Shown here: piece after piece, positions 1 to 8,297 of the stretch
Layout of the letters: every line of letters starts with the position of its first letter
Numbering within the stretch: the first letter of the stretch is position 1
Assembly: GCA_900547315.1 (NCBI GenBank)
Contig: URGI01000009.1
Location: 1-38,005, forward strand
DNA length: 38,005 bases
Source of the DNA: an uncultured Eubacteriales bacterium
GTDB lineage: Bacteria; Bacillota; Clostridia; Oscillospirales; Oscillospiraceae
Direction: 5' to 3'
Made by a program: the position numbers and the translations under genes
The notes under the pieces: model-generated
Databases searched by the model: none
What the model was told of the DNA's origin: nothing
Seen by the model: only the letters and a program-made list of their open reading frames with translations

Positions 1-48
1 ACCATAAGCCGCAAATAGTGGCAATAAAAACAAATATTAAAATGCGCA

Positions 49-77
49 TTGCCTTTAGCGCCGTAAAGTAATATAAT
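49..77 (+). promoter_or_regulatory. sigma-A-type promoter of ilvA
   Basis: TTGCCT at 49-54 and TATAAT at 72-77 are separated by 17 bp, a good housekeeping promoter spacing. It lies about 30 bp before the ilvA start. The leader carries a CCGATATCGG palindrome directly before the GGGAGG ribosome-binding site. No attenuator or riboswitch is visible. Confidence 0.6.
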
Positions 78-107
78 ATATAAAACCGATATCGGGAGGC
101 ATTACGC

Positions 108-1316
108 ATGAACATCGAACTGAAAGATTTCGAGCTTGCGGCAGAGCGGCTGAAGCCGATCCTGCACCACACGGAGCTTGACCATTCGGCAACCTTTTCC
201 GCCATGACCGGCGGCGATATTTACCTGAAGTGCGAGAATCGCCAGAAGACCGGCTCATTCAAAATACGCGGTGCGAGCAATAAGATCGCCGCGCTCATGG
301 AACGCGGCGGGCTTCAGGCGGTCGTTGCCTCATCCGCAGGGAACCACGCGCAGGGCGTCGCCTGCGCGGCGAGGAAATTCGGCATTCCGGCCACGATAGT
401 TATGCCCAAGGCCGCGCCCATCGCAAAGGTACAGGCGACAGAGAACTACGGCGCGCGGGTCGTCCTCGCCGGAGACTGCTATGATGACGCGTACAAGCGC
501 GCCTGCGAGATATGCGAGGAGGAAGGGGCTACCTTCCTGCACCCGTATAACGACCTTGAGGTCATCGCCGGTCAGGGCACTCTCGGCCTTGAAATACTCG
601 GCGACCTGCCGAGCGTGGATATAGTCATCGCGCCCGCGGGCGGCGGCGGACTTCTGGCCGGTGTCGCGGCTGCGATAAAGCAGATAAACCCGCGCGTCAA
701 GGTTTACGGCGTACAGGCCGAGGGGGCGGACGCCATCGCCCGGAGCTACAAGGCCAAGCGCCTGATATCGACCGACACGGCTTCCACTATTGCTGACGGT
801 ATCGCCGTCAAGTCGCCGGGCGACATCACGGTCGATCTCATCAACCGCTATGCCGACGGCGTGGTCACGGTGTCGGATATGGAGATATCCTCCGCGATAC
901 TGCTGCTCATGGAGCGCTGCAAGCAGATAGTTGAGCCTGCGGGCGCGACGCCGCTCGCCGCAGTGCTCAGCGGCAAGCTCGACGTGAAGGGCAAGCGCGT
1001 CGTATGCGTCATGTCCGGCGGCAATATTGACGTCAGCTTCGTGCAGAGCATCATCGAGCAGGGGCTCGTCGCGCGGCACCGCCGCATAAAATTCGCGGTC
1101 AAGCTGCTCGACCGTCCGGGCAGTCTGGAGCAGTTGCTGCACATTCTCGCCTCCATGAGCGCGAATATCCTCACCGTGCAGCACGACAAGCTCAGCCAGG
1201 GGCTGAACCCGAACGAGACCACCGTCAGCGTGGCCTGCGAGGTCGCCGGCGAGGAGCATGGCAAGGCCGTCATGGATGCGCTGAAGGCGCACGGCTACAC
1301 CATCCTGATGGACTGA
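108..1316 (+). CDS. ilvA: threonine ammonia-lyase (threonine dehydratase) with C-terminal ACT domain
   Basis: A PLP-dependent enzyme that deaminates threonine to 2-oxobutanoate and ammonia in the cytoplasm, feeding isoleucine synthesis or threonine catabolism. The 402 residues begin with the fold-type II PLP domain. The Schiff-base lysine lies in the motif SFKIRGA near residue 52, and a glycine-rich phosphate-binding loop (AGGGGLLAG) near residue 177. Residues from about 325 onward form an ACT-like regulatory domain. The length fits the single-ACT clostridial type rather than the roughly 510-residue double-domain E. coli IlvA. The ATG at 108 follows GGGAGG with good spacing. RidA follows 55 bp downstream, which fits because RidA removes the enamine/imine made by this enzyme. 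Biosynthetic versus catabolic role cannot be decided from sequence. Confidence 0.93.
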   Translation: MNIELKDFELAAERLKPILHHTELDHSATFSAMTGGDIYLKCENRQKTGSFKIRGASNKIAALMERGGLQAVVASSAGNHAQGVACAARKFGIPATIVMPKAAPIAKVQATENYGARVVLAGDCYDDAYKRACEICEEEGATFLHPYNDLEVIAGQGTLGLEILGDLPSVDIVIAPAGGGGLLAGVAAAIKQINPRVKVYGVQAEGADAIARSYKAKRLISTDTASTIADGIAVKSPGDITVDLINRYADGVVTVSDMEISSAILLLMERCKQIVEPAGATPLAAVLSGKLDVKGKRVVCVMSGGNIDVSFVQSIIEQGLVARHRRIKFAVKLLDRPGSLEQLLHILASMSANILTVQHDKLSQGLNPNETTVSVACEVAGEEHGKAVMDALKAHGYTILMD

Positions 1317-1371
1317 TAACATATTTGAGCCAAAAAGTATTTTAAATATCATAAAAGGAGGAAATTCCAAA

Positions 1372-1743
1372 ATGAAAACCGTATCAACAGACAAAGCCCC
1401 CGCAGCGATCGGCCCCTATTCCCAGGCGCAGATAGTCGGAAATCTCGTGTTCTGCTCCGGCCAGATCCCTATCATCCCTGAGACCGGTGCGATAGCGGAC
1501 GGCCTCGAGGCGCAGGCAAATCAGGTGTTCAAGAACGTCGCAGAGCTGCTCAAGGCCGCGGGAAGCGACATCAGCCACGTCGTCAAGACCACAGTTTTTA
1601 TCCGTCATATGGACGATTTCGGCGCGATCAATGCCGTCTACGCCAAGTATTTCACCGAGCCCTTCCCCGCGCGCTCCTGCGTTGAGGTCTCGCGCCTGCC
1701 CAAGGACGTGCTGCTTGAATGCGAGGTAATCGCCGAGCTATGA
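1372..1743 (+). CDS. ridA: RidA family 2-iminobutanoate/2-iminopropanoate deaminase
   Basis: Predicted to hydrolyse the reactive enamine/imine products released by PLP-dependent dehydratases, protecting PLP enzymes from damage. At 123 residues it has the usual YjgF/RidA length. Family signatures are IGPYSQAQ near the start, FCSGQIP near residue 30 and the C-terminal stretch PARSCVEVSRLPKDVLLE. The arginine in PARSC corresponds to the catalytic arginine of active RidA proteins. A strong AAAGGAGG site precedes the ATG. The gene sits just after threonine ammonia-lyase, its expected partner, and its stop codon overlaps the next start (ATGA at 1740-1743), so the two are probably translationally coupled. 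Confidence 0.93.
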   Translation: MKTVSTDKAPAAIGPYSQAQIVGNLVFCSGQIPIIPETGAIADGLEAQANQVFKNVAELLKAAGSDISHVVKTTVFIRHMDDFGAINAVYAKYFTEPFPARSCVEVSRLPKDVLLECEVIAEL

Positions 1744-2819
1744 AAAAGGCGCTGAAAGTCGTCCTTTGCGTGCTGGGAGCCGTCGTAGCGCTTGCGGCGC
1801 TCGGCATCCTGTTCCTGACCATAACCGAGTACCGCCCCGCGGACGTCGAGCAGCTCGAAGTGATAAGCGAGGAGCACGACGGCGGCGCTGCCGATCCCGT
1901 CTCCCCGCAGCTTCAGGCGGGCGAGGAACTGACCGTTCTGAGCTGGAACATCGGCTACGCGGGACTCGGCGAGGATGAGGACTTCTTTATGGACGGCGGC
2001 ACGAAGAAAACCTCCGCCGACAGAGCTACCGTTGAGAAGTACCTCAACGGCATCTCCGACACGCTGGACGAGCTGTTACCTGATCTGATGATGCTTCAGG
2101 AGGTGGACGTGGATTCCGCGCGCACCTACCGCATCGACGAGAGCGTGTATGTTATCCGCGGCAACGGCGTTCACGCGCTGAACTACTCCTGCCCCTACGT
2201 CCCGATACCGTGGCCGCCGATCGGCAGAGTCAACAGCGGCCTTTTCACGACGACGAGGTATGAGATAGCCTCGGCGGAGCGCATCGCCCTGCCGTGCCCG
2301 TTCAGCTGGCCGGTCAGCACCGCGAATCTCAAGCGCTGCCTGCTGGTCAGTTACCTGCCCATCGAGGGCAGCGACAAGCAGCTTGTGCTCGTCAACCTGC
2401 ATCTCGAAGCCTATGACGACGGCGAGGGCAAGATCGCTCAGACAAAGCAGCTGCGCGAGTTCATCCAGTCCGAGTACGAGAAGGGCAACTACGTCATCGC
2501 GGGCGGGGACTTCAATCAGGTGTTCCCCGGCAGTCTTGACGTCTACCCTAATACCCACCCCGAAAACTGGGAGCCGGGCATCCTCGCGGAGGACACTGCC
2601 CCCGATGGCTGGACGCTGGCCTATGACATGTCCGTGCCGTCCTGCCGTCTGCTGAACCAGCCCTACGACGCGAGCGACACGGAGAACACCCAGCACTACG
2701 TTATCGACGGGCTGATCCTCTCGCCGAACGTGCAGCTGAAAACCGTTGAGACCGTTGACGCCGGATTTGAAAATTCGGATCACAACCCTGTGCTTGTCAC
2801 TGTGGTGCTTGAAAAATAA
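1740..2819 (+). CDS. membrane-anchored endonuclease/exonuclease/phosphatase family protein
   Basis: A 359-residue protein starting at the ATG that overlaps the ridA stop; an upstream in-frame ATG at 1719 lies inside ridA and is less likely. The N-terminus has a lysine followed by a hydrophobic segment (about residues 7-27), so the catalytic domain is probably outside the membrane. Metal and catalytic motifs of the EEP (DNase I-like) superfamily are visible: SWNIGY, LQEVDVDS, the GGDFNQ motif and the terminal SDHNPV. Members cleave nucleic-acid or phospholipid/inositol phosphodiesters, and the substrate cannot be told here. Coupling to ilvA-ridA may be positional only. A strong terminator follows at once. 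Confidence 0.8.
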   Translation: MKKALKVVLCVLGAVVALAALGILFLTITEYRPADVEQLEVISEEHDGGAADPVSPQLQAGEELTVLSWNIGYAGLGEDEDFFMDGGTKKTSADRATVEKYLNGISDTLDELLPDLMMLQEVDVDSARTYRIDESVYVIRGNGVHALNYSCPYVPIPWPPIGRVNSGLFTTTRYEIASAERIALPCPFSWPVSTANLKRCLLVSYLPIEGSDKQLVLVNLHLEAYDDGEGKIAQTKQLREFIQSEYEKGNYVIAGGDFNQVFPGSLDVYPNTHPENWEPGILAEDTAPDGWTLAYDMSVPSCRLLNQPYDASDTENTQHYVIDGLILSPNVQLKTVETVDAGFENSDHNPVLVTVVLEK

Positions 2820-2825
2820 AGCTTT

Positions 2826-2856
2826 TCCCTCCTGTGCAGCCGCGCAGGAGGGATTT
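2826..2856 (+). terminator. intrinsic terminator after the EEP gene
   Basis: A 12-bp stem (2826-2837 with 2842-2853, one G-U pair) with a 4-nt loop is followed by TTT. It begins 6 bp after the stop codon at 2819 and ends the ilvA-ridA-EEP unit. Confidence 0.8.
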
Positions 2857-2966
2857 AATTTACATAATCATATATACATAATATTATTTGCATAATAGAG
2901 TTTACTGATTATGTTGTTCATTTGCATATAATTTATCATTCTGATTTGATGAATCTAACCAAAGAC

Positions 2967-3015
2967 TTGACGGCGCAAAAAACGGGTAATATAATGCAGA
3001 CGTACCAAGCGGTAC
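2967..3015 (+). promoter_or_regulatory. copA promoter with a palindromic operator candidate
   Basis: TTGACG at 2967-2972 and TATAAT at 2990-2995 are 17 bp apart. Just downstream, around the expected transcription start, is the palindrome GTACC-AAGC-GGTAC (3002-3015). TACC-N4-GGTA resembles the operator style of CsoR-type copper repressors, but this is a weak comparison and no CsoR or CopY gene is in the window. The A/T-rich stretch 2857-2966 shows nothing else recognisable. Confidence 0.55.
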
Positions 3016-3039
3016 AATGCATTATCCATGGAGGAAACC

Positions 3040-5535
3040 ATGCAGCACTTCAATGTTACAGGCATGAGCTGCGCCGCGTGCAGCGCGCGGGTGGAAAAAG
3101 CGGTGTCGGCAGTGCCGGGCGTGACGGAATGCGCCGTCAGCCTGCTTACTAATTCAATGTCCGTTGACGGCGCAGTGGACGCGTCCGCCGTCATTTCCGC
3201 GGTAGAAGCGGCGGGCTACGGCGCGTCCGTTCAGGGCGCGGCAACTCCGGCGCAGTCGCGCGCGAACGCCGAGGATGCGCTGGCCGACAAGGCCACGCCC
3301 GCGCTCAAAAAGAGGCTCATCGCCTCGCTCGTGTTCCTGCTGGCGCTGATGTACGTCTCGATGGGGCACATGATGTTCGGCTGGCCGCTGCCGGAGCCGA
3401 TTGCGCACAGTCATGCCGCGATGGGGCTGACGGAGCTGCTGCTCACGGTCATTGTCATGGTCATCAACCAGAGATTCTTCATCAGCGGCTTCAAGGGACT
3501 CATTCACCGCGCGCCGAATATGGACACGCTCGTTGCCCTCGGCTCCGGCGCGGCTTTCATTTACAGCGTCTATGCGCTCTATCAGCTCTGCCTCGGCGGC
3601 GGTATGGAGTGGATGGATGAGCTGTACTTCGAGTCTGCCGCCATGATACTCACGCTCATCACTGTCGGCAAGCTTCTGGAGGCTCGCTCCAAGGGCAAGA
3701 CTACCGACGCGCTCAAGGCGCTGATGTCCATCGCACCCAAGACCGCGCGCCTCGTGCGCAACGGCGAGGAGGTCGAAGTTCCGGTCGAGCAGGTGCAGCT
3801 CGGCGATGTGTTCGCCGTGCGCCCGGGCGACAGTATACCCGTTGACGGCGTCATTATCGAAGGCAGCAGCGCCGTGGACGAGTCGGCGCTGACCGGCGAA
3901 AGCATACCGGTCGATAAGACGGAAGGGGATCGCGTCTCCGCCGCGACGATAAATCAGGCGGGCTATATCCGCTGCCGCGCAACGCGCATCGGCGAGGATA
4001 CGACGCTGTCGCAGATAATCCGCATGGTCAGCGATGCGGCGGCTACCAAGGCGCCGATAGCGAAGCTTGCGGATAAGGTGTCCGGCATATTCGTGCCGAC
4101 GGTCATGTCCATCGCGCTCGTGACGCTGATAGTCTGGCTTGCCGTGGGGCAGACAGTCGGCTTCGCGCTCGGCCGCGCGATATCGGTGCTGGTCATAAGC
4201 TGCCCCTGCGCGCTCGGCCTTGCAACGCCGGTAGCAATAATGGTCGGTAGCGGGCTTGGCGCAAAGCACGGCGTCCTGTTCAAGACCGCCGCCGCGCTTG
4301 AAGCCGCGGGGCGCACCGAGATAGTCGCGCTCGACAAGACCGGCACCATCACTGAGGGCAAGCCTCGCGTGACGGAGCTGCTTCCGGCAGACGGCGTGAC
4401 CGAGAGCGAGCTGCTCACGCTCGCCGCCGCGCTGGAGAGCCACAGCGAACACCCGCTGGCCACCGCCGTGATGGAACGCGCGAAGGAAGAGAGCATAGCA
4501 CCGCAGGAGGTCGCGGATTTCACCGCGCTTCCCGGCAATGGCCTGCGCTGCACGCTGAACGGCGCGGAGCTTATCGGCGGCAGCCTTGCATATATCTCCG
4601 GACTGGTCACGGTTCCGGACGGGCTGAAGATTCAGGCCACCGAGCTTTCGGAGCGCGGCCGCACACCGCTGCTGTTCGCGCGGGACGGTAAGCTCCTCGG
4701 TATCATCGCCGTCGCGGACGCGATAAAGCCCGACAGCGCCGAGGCGGTCAGACAGCTCAAGAATATGGGCGTGCAGGTAGTCATGCTCACCGGCGACAAC
4801 CGCCGCACCGCCGCCGCTATCGGCCGCGAGGCGGGTGTTGACGAGGTCATGGCGGAGTTGCTGCCCGGCGACAAGGAGAAGGCCGTGCGCGGGCTTGCAG
4901 CTCGCGGCAAGGTCGCCATGGTCGGCGACGGTATAAACGACGCCCCCGCGCTGACCCGCGCGGACATCGGCATCGCGATCGGCGCGGGCGCAGATATAGC
5001 GCTGGAGGCGGCGGACATCGTGCTGATGCACAGCGCGCTGTCGGACGTTCCGGCGGCGATACGCCTTGGCCGCGCGACGCTGCGGAATATAAAGGAGAAC
5101 CTGTTCTGGGCGTTCTTCTATAACTGCATCGGCATCCCGCTTGCGGCGGGCGTGTTCATCTCGGCGCTGGGCTGGAAGCTCAACCCGATGTTCGGCGCGG
5201 CGGCGATGAGCCTGAGCAGCTTCTGCGTTGTCACGAACGCGCTGCGGCTGAATTTCTTTGATATGTACAGCAGCAAGCATGACGTAAAAAAACGGCACAA
5301 AGCCGTAAAACAGGAGGAAAAAGCAATGACTAAGACCCTGAAGATCGAAGGTATGATGTGCGGCCACTGCGAGGCACGCGTCAAGAAGACGCTTGAGGCT
5401 ATAGACGGCGTCGAGAGCGCCGAGGTCAGCCACGTCAGCGGCACCGCCGTTGTAACGCTGAGCAAGGACGTAGCGGACGATGTGATGAAGTCCGCCGTCG
5501 AGGCGCAGGACTACAAGGTTCTCGGCATCGAGTAA
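3040..5535 (+). CDS. copA: copper-translocating P1B-type ATPase with N- and C-terminal heavy-metal domains
   Basis: Exports Cu(I) across the cytoplasmic membrane using ATP. The 831-residue protein has an N-terminal HMA domain with the metal-binding pair C11/C14 (GMSCAAC), eight predicted membrane helices, and the intramembrane CPC motif (C388/C390) typical of Cu(I) pumps. It also has the TGES actuator loop, the phosphorylated aspartate in DKTGT (D432), the HP motif (SEHPLA) and GDGINDAPA. A second HMA domain (C774/C777) is attached at the C-terminus, which is unusual. I chose the ATG at 3040 because GGAGG at 3030-3034 precedes it; an in-frame ATG at 3028 overlaps that site. The C-terminal domain may also be made separately from an internal start at 5326. 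Confidence 0.94.
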   Translation: MQHFNVTGMSCAACSARVEKAVSAVPGVTECAVSLLTNSMSVDGAVDASAVISAVEAAGYGASVQGAATPAQSRANAEDALADKATPALKKRLIASLVFLLALMYVSMGHMMFGWPLPEPIAHSHAAMGLTELLLTVIVMVINQRFFISGFKGLIHRAPNMDTLVALGSGAAFIYSVYALYQLCLGGGMEWMDELYFESAAMILTLITVGKLLEARSKGKTTDALKALMSIAPKTARLVRNGEEVEVPVEQVQLGDVFAVRPGDSIPVDGVIIEGSSAVDESALTGESIPVDKTEGDRVSAATINQAGYIRCRATRIGEDTTLSQIIRMVSDAAATKAPIAKLADKVSGIFVPTVMSIALVTLIVWLAVGQTVGFALGRAISVLVISCPCALGLATPVAIMVGSGLGAKHGVLFKTAAALEAAGRTEIVALDKTGTITEGKPRVTELLPADGVTESELLTLAAALESHSEHPLATAVMERAKEESIAPQEVADFTALPGNGLRCTLNGAELIGGSLAYISGLVTVPDGLKIQATELSERGRTPLLFARDGKLLGIIAVADAIKPDSAEAVRQLKNMGVQVVMLTGDNRRTAAAIGREAGVDEVMAELLPGDKEKAVRGLAARGKVAMVGDGINDAPALTRADIGIAIGAGADIALEAADIVLMHSALSDVPAAIRLGRATLRNIKENLFWAFFYNCIGIPLAAGVFISALGWKLNPMFGAAAMSLSSFCVVTNALRLNFFDMYSSKHDVKKRHKAVKQEEKAMTKTLKIEGMMCGHCEARVKKTLEAIDGVESAEVSHVSGTAVVTLSKDVADDVMKSAVEAQDYKVLGIE
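5326..5535 (+). CDS. CopZ-like copper chaperone nested in frame at the 3' end of copA (possible internal start)
   Basis: A second ATG at 5326, in frame with copA, is preceded by a textbook GGAGG at 5313-5317 with 8-nt spacing. Translation from it would give a 69-residue stand-alone HMA protein with the Cu(I)-binding motif M-C-G-H-C (C12, C15), the normal size of the copper chaperone CopZ. Just upstream are a seven-A run (5286-5292) and a 5-bp hairpin (ACGGC/GCCGT, 5292-5306). A one-base shift at the A run would stop translation either at TAA 5306-5308 or at TAA 5331-5333, both beside this start. What is seen is the ribosome site and the frame; separate production is inferred. Confidence 0.6.
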   Translation: MTKTLKIEGMMCGHCEARVKKTLEAIDGVESAEVSHVSGTAVVTLSKDVADDVMKSAVEAQDYKVLGIE

Positions 5536-5550
5536 AAAACAGGCAATAAT

Positions 5551-5584
5551 AAAACCGGGCAGCGACGCTGTCCGGTTTTGTTTT
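5551..5584. terminator. bidirectional terminator between copA and the MacB-core gene
   Basis: A stem of about 12 bp (5551-5562 with 5568-5579, one G-U) starts with AAAA and ends with TTTTGTTTT. It therefore has a U-tract in both directions and serves the convergent genes copA (+) and the one ending at 5587 (-). Confidence 0.8.
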
Positions 5585-5586
5585 AT

Positions 5587-6675
5587 TTATTTTTCGTGGC
5601 TGCCGTGTTTCTTTTCCCAGCGGCGGCGCTGGCGGACGCGGATGGCCTCCTGCGTGTTCTCCACGAGCTTCGGCACGACATCGTCCTCAAGCTTTTCCTT
5701 GCCGCGGGCAAGCATCCTTATCAGGAGCACGAGCGCCGTTATTATCGGGAGTGCCGCGCAGACAACTGCAACAAGCGTCAGCAGTGCGCACCAGTCCTCA
5801 ACGCTGCGCGCCGCGTTCTCCCAGTAGGGATATATAACGCCCATGGTCTGCATCGAGCGGCTGCCGAACTGCTTTGCAAGCTTGAGCAGACGCCCAAACT
5901 CGAAGCGGCGGCTGTTCTCGACTATCTCGCCGCGCCCGATGGGGAACGACTTCTTCGCCACACCCAGCGCGAAATCCTTGACGGGGTTTGCCATAACAAG
6001 CTCATAGCAGGTTATTCCGGCGTCCTCGACGAGCTGCGAATAGCCGTCGTACGACATGTACAGCCCGCGGCCGGAGGTGTATGCGGCGGTGTTGAACTTG
6101 TCCTGCTCGCGCTCGACCACGCCTGCGATCATGTACGGCACGCCGTTTATCTTCATGCTCAGTCCGGCGATGTCCGTGCCACCGTAGAGCAACCAGGCCA
6201 GATCCTCATCCAGCAGGACGCGATCCTTCATCAGGTCACGCTGCGTGATGTAGCTGCCGCTGATGAGCCGTATCGGGTGAAAATCGAAGAATTCGCCGCC
6301 GACGGCGATGACCGCGGCCTCGCCCTTGCCGTTGTCGCTGCTGACGTTCACCTTGCCGGTGCAGCTCCACGCATCGACGAACAGCGTGCTGTCGTTGTCG
6401 ATGTCGAGCGCCGCCTTGTGCATCTCCTCGGTGAGCTTCGTGCGGAAGGCGGAGACCTCCTCAAGCCCGATCTTCTCGTCCACGGGGATGAAGCAGCTTA
6501 TCTGCGAAAACTCCATGTCGCTCTCGCCGCGCCAGCGGGAAGCCTCCTTCTGGCTGGCGAGCGTGTTCGACAGGATCGCGGTCGTGATGAGGCAGGCGGC
6601 CATTATCAGCAGCAGTGCGCCGTTGACGATGGCGAATACTATTCTTTTTTTCTTCCTGTTTCCTCGTTTTTTCAT
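5587..6675 (-). CDS. MacB-periplasmic-core-like membrane protein (incomplete ABC permease architecture)
   Basis: 362 residues. A basic N-terminus leads into one membrane helix (about 11-35). An extracytoplasmic domain follows with the pattern of the MacB periplasmic core fold (a GxYIT...DRVLLDEDLA segment near residues 145-165, then INGVPYMIAGVV). A second helix lies at about 297-323, with a basic cytoplasmic tail after it. Ordinary MacB/FtsX permeases have four helices, so this protein lacks the usual three-helix FtsX bundle and may be an accessory subunit rather than a full permease. Its ATG overlaps the stop of the HlyD-like gene (ATGA, 6672-6675), which suggests the two products work together. 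No ABC ATPase gene is adjacent. Substrate unknown. Confidence 0.65.
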   Translation of the reverse strand: MKKRGNRKKKRIVFAIVNGALLLIMAACLITTAILSNTLASQKEASRWRGESDMEFSQISCFIPVDEKIGLEEVSAFRTKLTEEMHKAALDIDNDSTLFVDAWSCTGKVNVSSDNGKGEAAVIAVGGEFFDFHPIRLISGSYITQRDLMKDRVLLDEDLAWLLYGGTDIAGLSMKINGVPYMIAGVVEREQDKFNTAAYTSGRGLYMSYDGYSQLVEDAGITCYELVMANPVKDFALGVAKKSFPIGRGEIVENSRRFEFGRLLKLAKQFGSRSMQTMGVIYPYWENAARSVEDWCALLTLVAVVCAALPIITALVLLIRMLARGKEKLEDDVVPKLVENTQEAIRVRQRRRWEKKHGSHEK

Positions 6676-8273
6676 GTGGACTCAGCCATTCTTACCTGAT
6701 CGCCGCCCTTGACCGGCATACTGCTGGTGGTGATGACATAGTCACCATAGCTAAAGTCGCCGGTGACGGCGGAATTCATATCGTCGGACGCGACGACCTC
6801 AACGGTGACGCGCTTTGCAAAGAAGCGGTTGCCAAGCGGGGAGTTCTTCGCGGTGATGACCAGCACGAAGCTGCCGTTGTTATCCTGACGGATGGCGCTG
6901 TTCGGCACCACGTAGTCGTAATTTGCGCTCTTGGAGCCGACGGAAATGGTCAGTTCGGAGCCGGCGGTGACGTCGCCGTCAAGATCAAAGGTCAGGAGCT
7001 TGTTGGTCTGCGGGTTCTTGGGGTCGGTCTTGATATTGTTGAGCGTTGCGACGATCTCGCTGCCCCAGTAGAAGTTGGAGACGGTGGCGCTGTCGCCCGG
7101 GCGCAGCTTGCGCGCCTGCTCATTGGTGACCGAGAAGCTGAGGGTGTAGCCCATGTCGGGCACTTCAATGGTCGCAAGGATCGTATCCTTGGGAACGGTC
7201 TGTCCGGCGGTGATCTCGATGGACTGCACGGTGCCGGAGACGTTGGAGGTTATCTGGTTCTCCTCGCCGCCGGAAAGCTCTTTTATCTTCTGCTTCTGCT
7301 TTTCGATCTGAGCGGAGAGACTCTCGAGGTCTATCGCGGCGAGCTGGGTCTGCTTGTTGTCGGCTATCTTCTGCTGCTCAAGGCTGTGCTTGAGTTCGAA
7401 AAGCTCGTTCTCGGCGGCGATGCGGGCCTGCTTTGCCTCGTCATACTTGGTGGCGTACTCGCCGGCGGCAGAACGGAGCGCGTCAAGCTGTGCTTTGAGG
7501 GAATCGAGCTGAGCCTGAATGGAGGAGAGAGCGATGCTGGTGTCGGAATTCGGCAGCTCGTCAAGCGCTTTCTTAGCGTCCGCCAACTCCTTCACGGCCG
7601 CGTCGTACTCCTCTGTGCCGGGAGTCGCGGCGGCGAGGGCGGCCTCGGCGTCAGTCACGCGCTGCTCCGCGGCCTCACGCTCGGCCTGAGCGCGCTCGGC
7701 AAGCTCGTCATAGGTCTTCTGCGCGTTCTCGATCTTCTTCTCGAGCGCGGCGACCTGCTCCTGATAGCCCGCACCCTGCTGATCCTCAAGCGCCTTGTTC
7801 AGCGCGTCGAGAGCTTCCTGCTCGGCCTTGACCGCGGCGTCATACTTATCCTGTGCGGAGGCTATCTTGCGCTCTTCAACGGTATAGTCGAAGGTCGGCA
7901 TGTTTATGGCGGACTTGCGGTAGCTGATCTCAAGATCGCGCAGCGCATCGGTCGCGGCCTCAAGCTCGTCACTGTCGCCCTGACCGAGGATGAACAGCAC
8001 GTCGCCTTGATTGACCTCCTGACCGGTCTTGACCGCGACGGCGCGGATCTCACGCGTCTGGTCGGCCTTGACCTGATAGCTGCCGTTCGCGACGACGGTA
8101 CCGGTGCCGCGGACGCGGGCGGTGATGCTGCCGCTGGTGACAGACTGCGTTGCGACCTCGGGCAGCGTCCTGTTCATGATGGTGTTGGAGAAAAAGGTCA
8201 GCACCAGCAGGACGGCGAGGAAGATGATGGCGGCGTTTTTTACCCAGCCTCTGTTGATTTCTTTATGTTCCAT
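6672..8273 (-). CDS. HlyD/RND-type membrane fusion (periplasmic adaptor) protein
   Basis: 533 residues with an N-terminal membrane anchor (about 11-29) and the first half of a lipoyl-like domain (near 57-95). A very long alpha-helical coiled coil rich in Ala, Glu, Gln and Lys follows (about 95-330). The second lipoyl half (VSGTVQSIEITAGQTV, near 340) and a beta-barrel domain complete the protein. Such adaptors normally bridge an ABC or RND pump and the cell envelope. In Firmicutes, without an outer membrane, they pair with MacB-like permeases. Here the partner is probably the following gene, which overlaps by 4 nt. The gene lies only 24 bp after a MalG-type permease, an unusual neighbour. AAGGAG precedes the ATG. 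Confidence 0.82.
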   Translation of the reverse strand: MEHKEINRGWVKNAAIIFLAVLLVLTFFSNTIMNRTLPEVATQSVTSGSITARVRGTGTVVANGSYQVKADQTREIRAVAVKTGQEVNQGDVLFILGQGDSDELEAATDALRDLEISYRKSAINMPTFDYTVEERKIASAQDKYDAAVKAEQEALDALNKALEDQQGAGYQEQVAALEKKIENAQKTYDELAERAQAEREAAEQRVTDAEAALAAATPGTEEYDAAVKELADAKKALDELPNSDTSIALSSIQAQLDSLKAQLDALRSAAGEYATKYDEAKQARIAAENELFELKHSLEQQKIADNKQTQLAAIDLESLSAQIEKQKQKIKELSGGEENQITSNVSGTVQSIEITAGQTVPKDTILATIEVPDMGYTLSFSVTNEQARKLRPGDSATVSNFYWGSEIVATLNNIKTDPKNPQTNKLLTFDLDGDVTAGSELTISVGSKSANYDYVVPNSAIRQDNNGSFVLVITAKNSPLGNRFFAKRVTVEVVASDDMNSAVTGDFSYGDYVITTSSMPVKGGDQVRMAEST

Positions 8274-8297
8274 GGGGATGTAGCTCCTTCTTAATAC

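Noticed and set aside
3154..5433. A 759-codon open frame antisense to copA
   Set aside because: It exactly shadows copA in a GC-rich gene, has no ribosome site or family motif, and its translation is Arg/His/Ala-rich noise. The same holds for long antisense frames at 330-1394, 5578-6699, 9083-10042, 25495-26727 and 32297-33529.
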